A DNA stretch of 64,000 nucleotides from JAHFDS01 sp964593795 (GTDB lineage Bacteria > Myxococcota_A > Polyangia > JAHFDS01): NCBI GenBank assembly GCA_964593795.1, contig CAZQJC010000222.1, positions 1 through 64,000 on the forward strand, read 5' to 3'. The position numbers were made by a program, and so were the translations under genes. Within the stretch, counting starts at the first letter, position 1. Every line of letters begins with the position of its first letter. Shown in pieces: positions 24,958 through 33,401 of this stretch. The notes beneath the pieces were generated by a model. That model was not told where the DNA came from, searched no databases, and was given only the letters and a program-made list of their open reading frames with translations.

Positions 24958-25428
24958 GTGCTCTCGGATGCCGACATCGAGCGGCTGCGGCAGAGCGGGC
25001 TCCGGCTCGATCGCCACGGGCAATTCTGGCACGAGGGCGAGCCGGTCAAGCACGAGGGGCTGCACCGGGCATTCCATCGGTGGATCGATCGGCTCGACGA
25101 CGGGCGGTGGATCCTGCGGCTCGACGAGAAGCGGTACTGCTACATCGACGTGGAGGACGCGCCGTTCATCGCGCGCTCGCTGCGCTGGGAGGGCGACCGC
25201 GCGCTCGCGGCGCTCGACAACGAGCGCGAGGAGACGCTCGACGCCGGACCCATTCGCATGGACGAATATGGCGCGCGGGCGAGCGTCGGGGGCGGGCGGT
25301 TCCCGGTGCGGCTGTCCACGCGGGCCTGGCAGGCGCTGACGGAGCGGGCGGAGGAGCGGGACGGGAGGCTATGGGTGGCGATCGGCGGCGAAGTCGTTCG
25401 GATCGAGGGCGACGTGAACAAGGAATAG
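24958..25428 (+). CDS. DUF1285-like protein
   Basis: A 156-aa protein, GTG start. The layout GQFWHEGEPVKHEGLHRAFHRW, DGRWILRLDEKRYCYIDVEDAPFIARSL matches my recollection of the DUF1285 family (a proteobacterial two-domain beta protein of unknown function). There is no signal peptide or membrane segment. The stop codon lies within the heptamer repeat described next. Position after the racemase suggests co-transcription, but a functional link is not evident. Confidence 0.6.
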   Translation: MLSDADIERLRQSGLRLDRHGQFWHEGEPVKHEGLHRAFHRWIDRLDDGRWILRLDEKRYCYIDVEDAPFIARSLRWEGDRALAALDNEREETLDAGPIRMDEYGARASVGGGRFPVRLSTRAWQALTERAEERDGRLWVAIGGEVVRIEGDVNKE

Positions 25429-25533
25429 GACAACAGGCAACAGAGCAACGGGGAACGGGGAATTTCGGATCCCTCGGGTCATTGCGTTCCGTGATCCTTG
25501 TTGTCTGTTGTTCTACTGCTCTGTTCCTTGTTC
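25416..25533. repeat. Heptamer repeats with inverted ends between convergent genes
   Basis: Seven successive 7-nt units starting with gaacaag run from the last codons of the DUF1285-like gene to 25464. The opposite flank holds a related series in inverted orientation. The ends, gaacaaggaa at 25416-25425 and ttccttgttc at 25524-25533, are perfect inverted repeats. The region is relatively AT-rich and lies between convergent genes, so it could fold as a bidirectional terminator. Confidence 0.65.
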
Positions 25534-25549
25534 TCCGACTCGGGCCCTC

Positions 25550-26248
25550 TCACACGCTCTTCGGGCGTGGGGGCGTGATCTCGGGCGGGCGGATGTACGT
25601 GGGGGCCGCGCTGGCGACGGGGTCGCCGGCGGGATCATGGGCCCGGCGCGCGTGCGCCAGGGCCGCGATCGAGGTCGCAGGTGGCGTCGCGGGCAGGTCG
25701 TCGCGCACGGGCGCGGCGAGCGTGGCCCGCTCGCGGTAGCGCTGCGCGCCCTCGCCGAAGAGGACGACGGGGACGCGCTCGCGCGCGGCGACCTCGGCGA
25801 TCGACGCGGCGATGCGATCGGGGGCGCAGACGACCTCGGGCGCGACCTCCTGGCCGCTGCGGTGGAAGCCGAGGAAGACCTCGCGCTTTCTGGCATCGAG
25901 GCACGGGACGAGGAGCGCGTCCGTGGGCGCACCCGCGGCCATCGCGGCGTGCACGAGCGCACCCAGCGACGAGACGAGGTAGAGCGGCGCGCCGGTGGCG
26001 AAGGCGAGGCCCTTGGCCGTGGACAGGCCGATGCGGAGGCCCGTGAAGGAGCCCGGGCCGGCGCCGCAGGCGATGGCGTGCACGTCGCGCATCGACGCAC
26101 CGAGCCCGCCGAGGAGCTCGTGGACGAGCGGCAGGAGCTGCTCGCTGTGGGTACGGACCGCGGCGGCGCCGGACGCGAGCGTGCGGCCGTCGTCGTCAGT
26201 CAGCGCCACCGAGGCCGTCAGCGTCGCGGTGTCGAGCGCGAGGATCAC
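25550..26248 (-). CDS. tsaB: tRNA t6A37 modification protein TsaB
   Basis: TsaB (YeaZ) works with TsaD, TsaE and TsaC to make N6-threonylcarbamoyladenosine at tRNA position 37. The 232-aa protein begins at a GTG with ILALDTATLTASVAL, and has the family marks HSEQLLPLVHELL, GAGPGSFTGLRIGLSTAKGLAF and LDARKREVFLGF. The C-terminus ends in the usual PTYIRP segment. It lies divergent from the 26329 gene; its usual partner genes are not adjacent. Confidence 0.93.
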   Translation of the reverse strand: MILALDTATLTASVALTDDDGRTLASGAAAVRTHSEQLLPLVHELLGGLGASMRDVHAIACGAGPGSFTGLRIGLSTAKGLAFATGAPLYLVSSLGALVHAAMAAGAPTDALLVPCLDARKREVFLGFHRSGQEVAPEVVCAPDRIAASIAEVAARERVPVVLFGEGAQRYRERATLAAPVRDDLPATPPATSIAALAHARRAHDPAGDPVASAAPTYIRPPEITPPRPKSV

Positions 26249-26328
26249 GGGTGGGGCGTATCACCTGGCGGGCGGCGCCGCAACGGAGCCCGCCCTGGAA
26301 GTGCTATCCTCGGTCAGGGACGCTCTGG

Positions 26329-27471
26329 ATGGCCAAGAAGGAGAGCGCGAACAAGATCCTCTCGACGGAGGAGATCGACGAGCTGCTCGACGAGTGCGAG
26401 CGGCGGCTCGATCGCTGCAAGACCATCTACGACAACTACTTCCTAGGCATCGAGAAGGTCGAGCCCTACTCGGCGAAGAAGGACGTGCAGCGGCGCATCA
26501 TCGATCTGCAGCAGCTCCTCATCCGCAACTCGGGCCAGCGCTTCCGGTTCAACATGATCGCGCAGAAGTTCGGCGTGTTCCAGACGCTCTGGGGCCGCAC
26601 GATGCGCGAGATCGAGGCGGGCACCTACCGGCCGCACCTCGAGCGGGCCGCGCGCCTGATGGCCAAGAAGGGCGTCGCGCCCGAGGAGGTCGCGCGCATG
26701 CTCGGGCCGGGCAGCCGGAGAAAGCGCCTGGTCACCGAGGCGGCGAAGGAGACGCAGGTCCGGCTGGAGGAGGAGCGCCAGAAGCGTCGCGATGCCGCCG
26801 GCGGAGTGAGCGCCAAGATGGACCCGCGCCTGGAGGCGGCGATGGCCGCGCTGCAGGGACGCGCGCCGAGGGTCGACCCGGCGGCTGCCGCCGGCGCTGG
26901 CGCGGCTGCGCCCGCGGCTGCCGGCCCTGCCGAGGCAACTGGAGAGTTCGACAGCATGCTCGACTCGCTGTTCTCCGATGGGGCGGCGCCCTTTCCGCCG
27001 GCTCCGGCCTCGGCCATGCCCGCACCGCCGCCCGCGCAGCCCCCGGGCGCCGACGGGGCCGCGCCCGGCATCGCGGCGTCACCTCCGGGCCGGCGCCCCG
27101 CGGCGCAGACGCTGCCGCACGGATCAGGGGCGTTCCAGCTGCCGGAGGTGCCGCCACCGCCGCCGAGGCCGGAGCGACCGGCCGCGGCCACGCTGCGACC
27201 GGGGCAGGGCGTGCCGGCGGACCTCTCGCTGCCGAAGGTGGCGCCGCCGCCCGGGATGAGCGAGACGCAGATGCAGGCGCTCTATCGCAAGTACCAGCAG
27301 GCGCGGCGGATGGTCGGGCAGGACGCGGAGGGGGTGAAGTACGAGCAACTCGTGCAGCAGCTCTCGCGTCAGACGCCGGGGATCATGCAGCAGCACGCGG
27401 CCGCCGAGGTCGACTTCTCGGTCGTCGTACGCGACAACCGCGTCGTCCTCAAGGCAGTGCCGAAGAAGTGA
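26329..27471 (+). CDS. Helical Ala/Pro-rich protein (MXAN_5187-like)
   Basis: A 380-aa protein: an N-terminal helical, charged region (residues 1-160: ILSTEEIDELLDECERRL, YSAKKDVQRRIIDLQQLL), a long Ala/Pro/Gly linker (about 180-310), and a C-terminal helical domain LYRKYQQARRMVGQ. The last resembles the MXAN_5187 C-terminal domain named from Myxococcus xanthus (from memory). Function unknown. There is no signal peptide; probably a cytoplasmic scaffold-like protein. The 3' end overlaps hflX on the opposite strand by 23 bp. Confidence 0.7.
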   Translation: MAKKESANKILSTEEIDELLDECERRLDRCKTIYDNYFLGIEKVEPYSAKKDVQRRIIDLQQLLIRNSGQRFRFNMIAQKFGVFQTLWGRTMREIEAGTYRPHLERAARLMAKKGVAPEEVARMLGPGSRRKRLVTEAAKETQVRLEEERQKRRDAAGGVSAKMDPRLEAAMAALQGRAPRVDPAAAAGAGAAAPAAAGPAEATGEFDSMLDSLFSDGAAPFPPAPASAMPAPPPAQPPGADGAAPGIAASPPGRRPAAQTLPHGSGAFQLPEVPPPPPRPERPAAATLRPGQGVPADLSLPKVAPPPGMSETQMQALYRKYQQARRMVGQDAEGVKYEQLVQQLSRQTPGIMQQHAAAEVDFSVVVRDNRVVLKAVPKK

Positions 27472-29149
27472 TCTCCTCGAGCGGCGGGGCCTCGGCCACC
27501 TCCCGCGGACGGTCGTAGAGCTCGAGGAACAGCGCGCGCTCGAGCGCCTCGAGGAGCGAGCGCGCCGTCGCGCGGTCACGCGCAGAGACGGGGATCGCTC
27601 CGAGCGCGTTGGCGCGCGCCTCGGCCTCGTCGGGCGCCAGGCGATCGATCTTGTTTGCCACCCGGATGCGCCGGGCGCCAGCTAGCCCGAGCTCTTCGAG
27701 GATCTGCTCGACCGCGCGCACGTGCTCGACGTGATCGTCGTCGGAGACGTCGACGACGTGCAGCAGGAGGTCCGCGTCCGCGAGCTCCTCGAGCGTGGCG
27801 CGGAAGGCGCGCTGCAGGTCGGGCGGGAGATCGCGGATGAAGCCGACGGTGTCGGTGAGCACGACCTCGCGCTCGCGCGGGAAGCGCAGGCGCCGGCTCG
27901 TCGGATCGAGCGTCGCGAACAGCTTGTCTTCGGCCAGCACGGCGCCGTCGGTGAGCGTGTTGAGGAGCGTGGACTTGCCGGCGTTGGTGTAGCCGACGAT
28001 CGCGAGGATCGGCAGGTCCTTGCGCGTGCGCAGCTTGCGCCGTTCGGTGCGCCGCTTGCCGAGCGCGTCGATCTCGTGCTCGAGCTTGGTGATGCGGTCG
28101 CGCGCACGGCGGCGGTTGATCTCGAGCTTGGTCTCTCCCGGGCCGCGGCCGCCGATGCCGCCGGTCAGGCGCGACATCATCGTGTTCTTCTCGATGAGGC
28201 GGGGCAGCGCGTAGCGGAGCTGCGCGAGCTCGACCTGGAGCTTGCCGTCGCGGCTCTGCGCGTGCTGCGCGAAGATGTCGAGGATCAGCATCGTCCGGTC
28301 GATCACCTTCATCTCGGTGTGATCGCTGATCGCCCGCGCCTGCGCGGTCGTGAGATCGGGATCGAAGATGACGACGTCGGCGGCCGCCTGCATCGCGCGC
28401 GCGAGGATCTCGTCGATCTTGCCGCTGCCCACGAGGTACTTGGGGTCGGGCGCGGGGCGCGTCTGCTGCACGACGCCCACCACCTCGAGCCCCGCGGTGC
28501 GGCAGAGCTCGTGGAGCTCGAAGAGGCGTGCGCTCGAGTCGCGTCGGCGGCCGATCGTGACCTGCACGAGGAGCGCGCGCGGGCGCCCGAGCGCGTCGGC
28601 CGCGCGGGCCGTCTTCTTCTTGAACTCCGCCTCGAGGGCGGCGATGAACGCGCCGAAGTCGAGCTCGCGATCGGTCGTGTGCACGTCGCGCGCGGAGAGC
28701 TCCGCGGTGAGCTTGCCGTCGGGGTTCTCGGGCAGGAGGTGCGCGATGCGGAGCAGCCCCGGGCGGCCGTCGGGGCGCACCTCGATCGCCGCGACCAGAT
28801 CGAGGCGGAGGAGCGCGAGGTCGGTGAGGTCGTCGCGGGTGAGCGACTCGCCGCGCAGGTGCGTGTGCACGAGGCGCAGTCCGCGGAAGTGCCCGCGCCC
28901 CGCGCCGAGGCGGCCCACGTCCGGCAGGAACAGCCGGTGCGCGTCGCCGACGACGACGTGCTCGACGTGGCCTTGCCGCGTGATGAGCAGGCCCAGCTGG
29001 CGCTCGAGCTCACGCGACATCGCGGACACGGTGGTGGCGAGCTCGGGCGAGATCACCTGCCGGGGCTGCACGCCGCGGCGGTAGAGACGTTCGAGGGCCT
29101 GCTTCTGGCTGGGCTTGAGGCCAGTGGTCTGGCCGGTGACTTCGTGCAT
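27449..29149 (-). CDS. hflX: GTPase HflX, long N-terminal form
   Basis: Ribosome-associated GTPase that splits stalled 70S ribosomes. Of 566 aa, the last 350 are canonical: GSGKIDEI, GGRGPGETKLEINRRRARDRI, P-loop GYTNAGKST, switch FATLDPTSRRL, DTVGFIRDLP, NKID. An N-terminal extension of about 190 residues before the HflX core is longer than in E. coli (about 430 aa total). The ATG at 29149 is preferred; the frame continues upstream, but would overlap the HD-GYP regulatory region. The 3' end overlaps the convergent 26329 gene. Confidence 0.92.
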   Translation of the reverse strand: MHEVTGQTTGLKPSQKQALERLYRRGVQPRQVISPELATTVSAMSRELERQLGLLITRQGHVEHVVVGDAHRLFLPDVGRLGAGRGHFRGLRLVHTHLRGESLTRDDLTDLALLRLDLVAAIEVRPDGRPGLLRIAHLLPENPDGKLTAELSARDVHTTDRELDFGAFIAALEAEFKKKTARAADALGRPRALLVQVTIGRRRDSSARLFELHELCRTAGLEVVGVVQQTRPAPDPKYLVGSGKIDEILARAMQAAADVVIFDPDLTTAQARAISDHTEMKVIDRTMLILDIFAQHAQSRDGKLQVELAQLRYALPRLIEKNTMMSRLTGGIGGRGPGETKLEINRRRARDRITKLEHEIDALGKRRTERRKLRTRKDLPILAIVGYTNAGKSTLLNTLTDGAVLAEDKLFATLDPTSRRLRFPREREVVLTDTVGFIRDLPPDLQRAFRATLEELADADLLLHVVDVSDDDHVEHVRAVEQILEELGLAGARRIRVANKIDRLAPDEAEARANALGAIPVSARDRATARSLLEALERALFLELYDRPREVAEAPPLEEITSSALP

Positions 29150-29248
29150 CTGGGGCTCGAAATGTGCGCCAAGGTGGCCGGGAAGGCAAACCCCAGGAGG
29201 CCGAAGCTGCATCCGCTTGGGGGCCGGCCCCGGCGGTAGAATGGAGCC

Positions 29249-30337
29249 GTGGGGGATCCCGGCTACCGCGTGCTGCTGCTCGACCCGGACGCGCGGTCCG
29301 CGGGCGAGGTCCTGCGCGCGCTCGGCGGCGTCAAGGTGGACCACGCGCGCACGCGGCCGGAGGCGTTCGCGCGGCTCGGCAGCGCGGTGTACGGGGCGGT
29401 GCTGTCGGCGCACGCGCGGCCGCTCCTCGACGGGATCGGCTTCCTGCTCGAGGCCGAGAGCGTGGCGCCGGACGCGATGCGCGTCTTGCTCACGGCCGAC
29501 GAGGAGATCGACCACGAGATCGATCAGCGCTCGGCGAGCGGGCACATGTTCCGCTTCTGGAACACGCCGTTCGATCCGCGCTCGCTGGCGGGCCTCGTCG
29601 GCGAGGGCGTCAAGCTCCAGCGCCTGCAGCGCGAGAGCCGCGCGCTCGCGCAGAAGCTCAACCTCGACCTCGAGAAGCTGCGGCGGCGCGAGAAGCTGCT
29701 CGACATCGTGGTGCGGGAGCGCACGCGCGAGATCGAGGTCGCCTACCAGAAGCTCAAGATCGCCAACCGCCAGGCGATCCTCGGCCTCGCCGAGGCGATC
29801 GAGGCCAAGGACCCGTACACCAAGGGGCACTGCGGGCGCACGGCGGCCTACGCGATGGCGCTCGCGCGCGAGTGCGGCTACCCAGGGGAGGATCTCGAGG
29901 CGCTGGAGTTCGCGTCGTTCCTCCACGACGTCGGCAAGATCGGCATCAAGGACGCGGTGCTCCTCAAGCCGGGGCCGCTCGATCCCGAGGAGTGGGAGCA
30001 CATGCGGCAGCACCCGGTGAAGGGCTACGAGATCACCGCGCAGATCGACCTCCTGCGCCCTTCGATGGGCTGCATCCGGAACCACCACGAGCGCTGGGAC
30101 GGGCGCGGCTACCCGGATGGCCTGGTGGCCGAGGCGATCCCGCTCGGCGCGCGGATCGTCGCGATCGCCGACGCGTTCGACGCGATGGCGACCGACCGCC
30201 CCTACAAGCGCGCGATGAGCGCGGCGCAGTGTCGCGCGGCCTTCGAGAAGACCGCCGGCGCACAGTACGACCCTGCGCTCATCGAGATCTGGATCCGCAG
30301 GAAGATCGCCGAGGAATTCCTCGGCGAGGAGGAGTGA
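29249..30337 (+). CDS. HD-GYP protein with degenerate receiver
   Basis: Cyclic-di-GMP phosphodiesterase-type protein of 362 aa, GTG start with GGAG just upstream. Residues 1-125 resemble a receiver domain (LLLDPDARSAGEVLRAL) but the phospho-acceptor position reads AVLSAHARPLLDG, so the aspartate is missing. A coiled helix connects to an HD-GYP domain with FLHDVGKIGIKD, HHERWDGRGYPDGL and DAFDAMATDRPYK, the full set of metal and GYP residues. Phosphorylation-independent control is expected. It is divergent from hflX. Confidence 0.87.
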   Translation: MGDPGYRVLLLDPDARSAGEVLRALGGVKVDHARTRPEAFARLGSAVYGAVLSAHARPLLDGIGFLLEAESVAPDAMRVLLTADEEIDHEIDQRSASGHMFRFWNTPFDPRSLAGLVGEGVKLQRLQRESRALAQKLNLDLEKLRRREKLLDIVVRERTREIEVAYQKLKIANRQAILGLAEAIEAKDPYTKGHCGRTAAYAMALARECGYPGEDLEALEFASFLHDVGKIGIKDAVLLKPGPLDPEEWEHMRQHPVKGYEITAQIDLLRPSMGCIRNHHERWDGRGYPDGLVAEAIPLGARIVAIADAFDAMATDRPYKRAMSAAQCRAAFEKTAGAQYDPALIEIWIRRKIAEEFLGEEE

Positions 30338-30424
30338 GTCAGGCTGGGACCCTTGGCCTCCATCTGTCCTTCGACGACCAAGCGGCGACCTGATCGGATC
30401 CGCTTGGCCGGAGGAGGTTCAGGG

Positions 30425-31663
30425 TTGCGTCGCGGCGTGTGCCGATGGTGGGCGCTCGTCGTCCCGTTGATGGGCGTCGTGGCGCCGGCGTCGGCCCAGT
30501 CGACGTTGCGCGACGACCTGCAGCGGCGCGAGCAGCGGCGGATCGACACCATCAACGAGAACCGCCGATCGAGCGGCGTGGACCAGCGCTCCTCGAGCCG
30601 CGGCAGCTGGGACGTGGGCTCCGAGCCGCAGGAGCAAGCGCCGGAGCGTCCTGTCGCGACCCTGGGCCCGATCTGCAACCGGCTGCGGCAGCTCGTTCGC
30701 GGCTCCAGCAACTCGGGGCCCATCCAGGTTCTGCTCGGACCGTCGCCGCCCGGCTACCAGGGCCCGGGCTGGCCAGGGCTCTGGCTCGCGCAGCGTGCGG
30801 ACTGGTTCGCGGGTGCCTGCCGGCTCGCGGACGACGAGGCCTACTGGCTCCGAAGCGCGCTCGGGCTCAGGACCACGAGCAAGACCGGCACGCCTGCGCC
30901 CGCAGCGCCGCCGCCCGTGGCGCCGGCACCGGTGCCGATGCCGACGGCGGAGCTGCAGGCCGAAGCTTCCCTGGTGTGGTCGAGCTCCGCGGCCGAGGTC
31001 CGCGAGCACCTGGGGCTGCTCGAAGCGTACCGTCCTCTCGGCGGCGGTCACGATCGCGTGCTGGTCGAGCTCGGTCGTCGCGCGGGCGGAGGCCACCCCG
31101 TCGCGCTGCGGTACACCATCCTGCGAAATCAGCGAGCCGAGCACCACCAGATCATATTCCTCGACCGCCGGCCGGAGGTCTCCCTGGTCCGCTTCCCGAA
31201 CGGGAGCGCCAGCGCGGTCCCGTTCTTCAAGCCGACGAAGCCATTTTCGGAGGCCAAGCTCGCCCAGCTCAGGCGCGGCATCTCCCTCGAGGCGCTGGGC
31301 CCGCCGGCAACCCCAGCGCCGAGCCCACCCACCACGCGGTCTCCTCCGGCGGCGCCGCCACGGCTCGTGCGGTCCTCCAGCGAGGCGGGTCTGCGATGGA
31401 CTTCGGATGCTGTCGACCTGCAGGCCCACTCCCGCCTGGTCGACCAGCACCGGCCAGTCCTCGATCAGGGCTTCGAGGTGACGAGCATCGAGCTCGGTCG
31501 CCTGGTGGATCAGTCACGGGCCGTGCCGCCGCTCGGCATCCGGTTCCGCATCGTCCGCCAAGGCTTCCTGTCCGGGCGCCTGCGCACGGTGCTCCTGCGG
31601 TCGGGCAAGCCGGCCTACGTCAGCGAGCGTCGTGAGCCGCCGCCGAGACGCGACGGACGTTAG
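30425..31663 (+). CDS. Secreted protein with duplicated domain
   Basis: Predicted 412-aa exported protein. The TTG at 30425 is chosen because a perfect AGGAGG lies 7 nt upstream and the frame then begins directly with a signal peptide (RRGVCRWWALVVPLMGVVAPASAQ); an ATG at 30353 is the alternative. The mature protein contains two related segments: LVWSSSAAEVREHLGLLEAYRP...HQIIFLDRRPEVSLVR (about 205-270) and LRWTSDAVDLQAHSRLVDQHRP...LRTVLLRSGKPAYVSE (about 320-405). No family was recognised. It borders the T6SS locus, converging on the TssBC-like gene, but there is no direct evidence that it is an effector. Confidence 0.65.
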   Translation: MRRGVCRWWALVVPLMGVVAPASAQSTLRDDLQRREQRRIDTINENRRSSGVDQRSSSRGSWDVGSEPQEQAPERPVATLGPICNRLRQLVRGSSNSGPIQVLLGPSPPGYQGPGWPGLWLAQRADWFAGACRLADDEAYWLRSALGLRTTSKTGTPAPAAPPPVAPAPVPMPTAELQAEASLVWSSSAAEVREHLGLLEAYRPLGGGHDRVLVELGRRAGGGHPVALRYTILRNQRAEHHQIIFLDRRPEVSLVRFPNGSASAVPFFKPTKPFSEAKLAQLRRGISLEALGPPATPAPSPPTTRSPPAAPPRLVRSSSEAGLRWTSDAVDLQAHSRLVDQHRPVLDQGFEVTSIELGRLVDQSRAVPPLGIRFRIVRQGFLSGRLRTVLLRSGKPAYVSERREPPPRRDGR

Positions 31664-31756
31664 TCAGGCGCCCAGCACCTCGTTGCGCGCCAGGCGCTGG
31701 ATCGACGACGCCAGATCGTGACCGCAGTTGGCAGGCCTGCGCTGGACTCTGGAGTC

Positions 31757-33382
31757 CTAGAGCGGCAGGCCGAAGGCGAGCTGCAGTGGCACCCCGGCGT
31801 GCTCGGCCTTGAGCTGGGCGCCCACGCGGACCTCTCGCTTGCCCTCGTGCTCCACGACCTCCGCGTCGAAGACGGCGCCGCCTTCGGCGAGCGACGGGAA
31901 GAGGAACACGCGCGCGGCCTCGACGAAGAGCGTGCGGACGTCGTCGGTGGTCGCGCCCTCGGGGACCTGGTCGCGCACCCACTGGGCGAAGCGCACGATG
32001 CGTCCGCACAGGAGCTGCGCCGCGAGCGGGAACGCGTCCCTGGCGGTGCGCGCGGTGGGCATGGTCGAGAGCATCACCTTGTCGGCGTCGCGCCCGCTGC
32101 CGAGCGCGAGCAGGCCGAACGACGCCGCGCGCGTCTGCGCGTTGATCGAGTAGAAGGCCTCGGTCGGGATCTCGGCCTGGGTCTGCCGGCCGACGTCGGC
32201 GCGCGTGGTCGCGGGGGCCTTCCAGCCGCCGCTGGCGCCGAGCAGGCGCGCGAACGAGCCGGTCACGCGGTAGCTCGCGGAGAGCAGGCCCGCCATGAAG
32301 AGGGAAGGGCTGCCCAGCGCGACGCGGCGCGCCTGGCCAGCGCCGTCGCCGCCCACGACCGGGCGGTTGAGCGCCAGGCACAGCCAGCGCGAGGACTCGT
32401 CCGCCGTCAGCGCGTGGAAGGACTCCGGCAGGTGCCCGCCGTCGGCCTCGAGCCCCGCCGCCACGGCGCCCGCCGCGGTGTGTCCGAACAGCGCGTGCGA
32501 GACGCTCACCACGGCCGGCGCCAGCGCGAGCTCGGCCGCGCGTGCGACGCGCAGGAGGCGCTCCGGCGAGTCGATCGGATCGACGACGAAGAACGCGTCG
32601 TAGCGCTCGCTGGGATCGGCGGGCGGATCCGCCTCGAGCACGGCCTCGACGCCCGAGGACGGCGCGTCGACCACCTCGATCGCGAGGCCCGAGCCCTTCG
32701 GGCACTCCGAGGACAGGTGCTGGAGCCCGCGCCAGTTGCCCTCGAGCGCGGCGAGCGCGCGATCCGCGAGCACCTCACGCGCGGTCGCGTAGAGCGCGAC
32801 CTCGATCGCGTCGCGCAGCTTGCGCGCGCCGCTCGACTGCGCGGGTGCCGGGCCGCCCGGCCGCATCGACGCCACGAACGCGGTCACCGCACGCTTGGCA
32901 GGATCGCCGGTTGCGGGCGCCTCCGCCTGCGCGAAGAGCTTGTCGGCCGCGTCGCCCGCCGCCGGTGCGGGCGCGGGGGCCGCAGCCGCGAGGCCGAGCG
33001 CGCTCCTCGCCTCGGCCGCCAGCGCGCCGTCTCCCACAGCCTCCACGATGCGCGCGAGCGCCGCCTCGGCGGTGGGGCGCTTGGCGGCGTCGCCGGACCC
33101 GAGGTCCTCGCCGAGCGCCTTGAGCGCGGAGAGCCCCGGATCGGCCGCGATCAGGGCCGCCTGCGTGAGGTCCTTGAGCGAGCGCGGTGCGACGATCACC
33201 GTGCGCTCGCCACCGGCCGCCCCGAGCCGGTCGGGCACCTTCACCGAGAAGCGCAGCTCCGCCGCGGCGAAGGCCTTGTCGAGGGTACCGGGCTCGAGGT
33301 GGAAGCGCTCCCCGGAAGGGGCCTGCGAGAACGCGCCGAGGACCAGCCAGCGGACGCGCGCCGATTCGAGTTCGTTGCTCAT
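31757..33382 (-). CDS. Single-chain TssB-TssC-like sheath protein
   Basis: A 541-aa protein joining both T6SS sheath subunits. Residues 1-100 match the neighbouring TssB: VLGAFSQAP against MLGDFTFRP, and ELRFSVKVPDRLGA against DLQVSVSVADKLSG. After an Ala/Pro linker, residues about 150-541 follow TssC: LEGNWRGLQHL against VESAWRSLKML, FHALTADESSRW against WHSFRESEDSRY, AEIPTEAFYS against TKIPTEVLLT, and a matching C-terminal strand region. It is strongly diverged and lacks the insertion typical of TssC's outer domain. It is last in the hcp/tssE-clpV arm, 19 nt after the lipoprotein gene. It may be an alternative sheath, cap or assembly regulator; role inferred only. Confidence 0.78.
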   Translation of the reverse strand: MSNELESARVRWLVLGAFSQAPSGERFHLEPGTLDKAFAAAELRFSVKVPDRLGAAGGERTVIVAPRSLKDLTQAALIAADPGLSALKALGEDLGSGDAAKRPTAEAALARIVEAVGDGALAAEARSALGLAAAAPAPAPAAGDAADKLFAQAEAPATGDPAKRAVTAFVASMRPGGPAPAQSSGARKLRDAIEVALYATAREVLADRALAALEGNWRGLQHLSSECPKGSGLAIEVVDAPSSGVEAVLEADPPADPSERYDAFFVVDPIDSPERLLRVARAAELALAPAVVSVSHALFGHTAAGAVAAGLEADGGHLPESFHALTADESSRWLCLALNRPVVGGDGAGQARRVALGSPSLFMAGLLSASYRVTGSFARLLGASGGWKAPATTRADVGRQTQAEIPTEAFYSINAQTRAASFGLLALGSGRDADKVMLSTMPTARTARDAFPLAAQLLCGRIVRFAQWVRDQVPEGATTDDVRTLFVEAARVFLFPSLAEGGAVFDAEVVEHEGKREVRVGAQLKAEHAGVPLQLAFGLPL

Positions 33383-33401
33383 GGGTTCCCCTGCTCGCCC
33401 G

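Noticed and set aside
30338..30424. ATG at 30353 as start of the secreted protein
   Set aside because: Not excluded, but it has no ribosome-binding site and adds 24 residues before the signal peptide; the TTG at 30425 has a perfect AGGAGG at the right distance.
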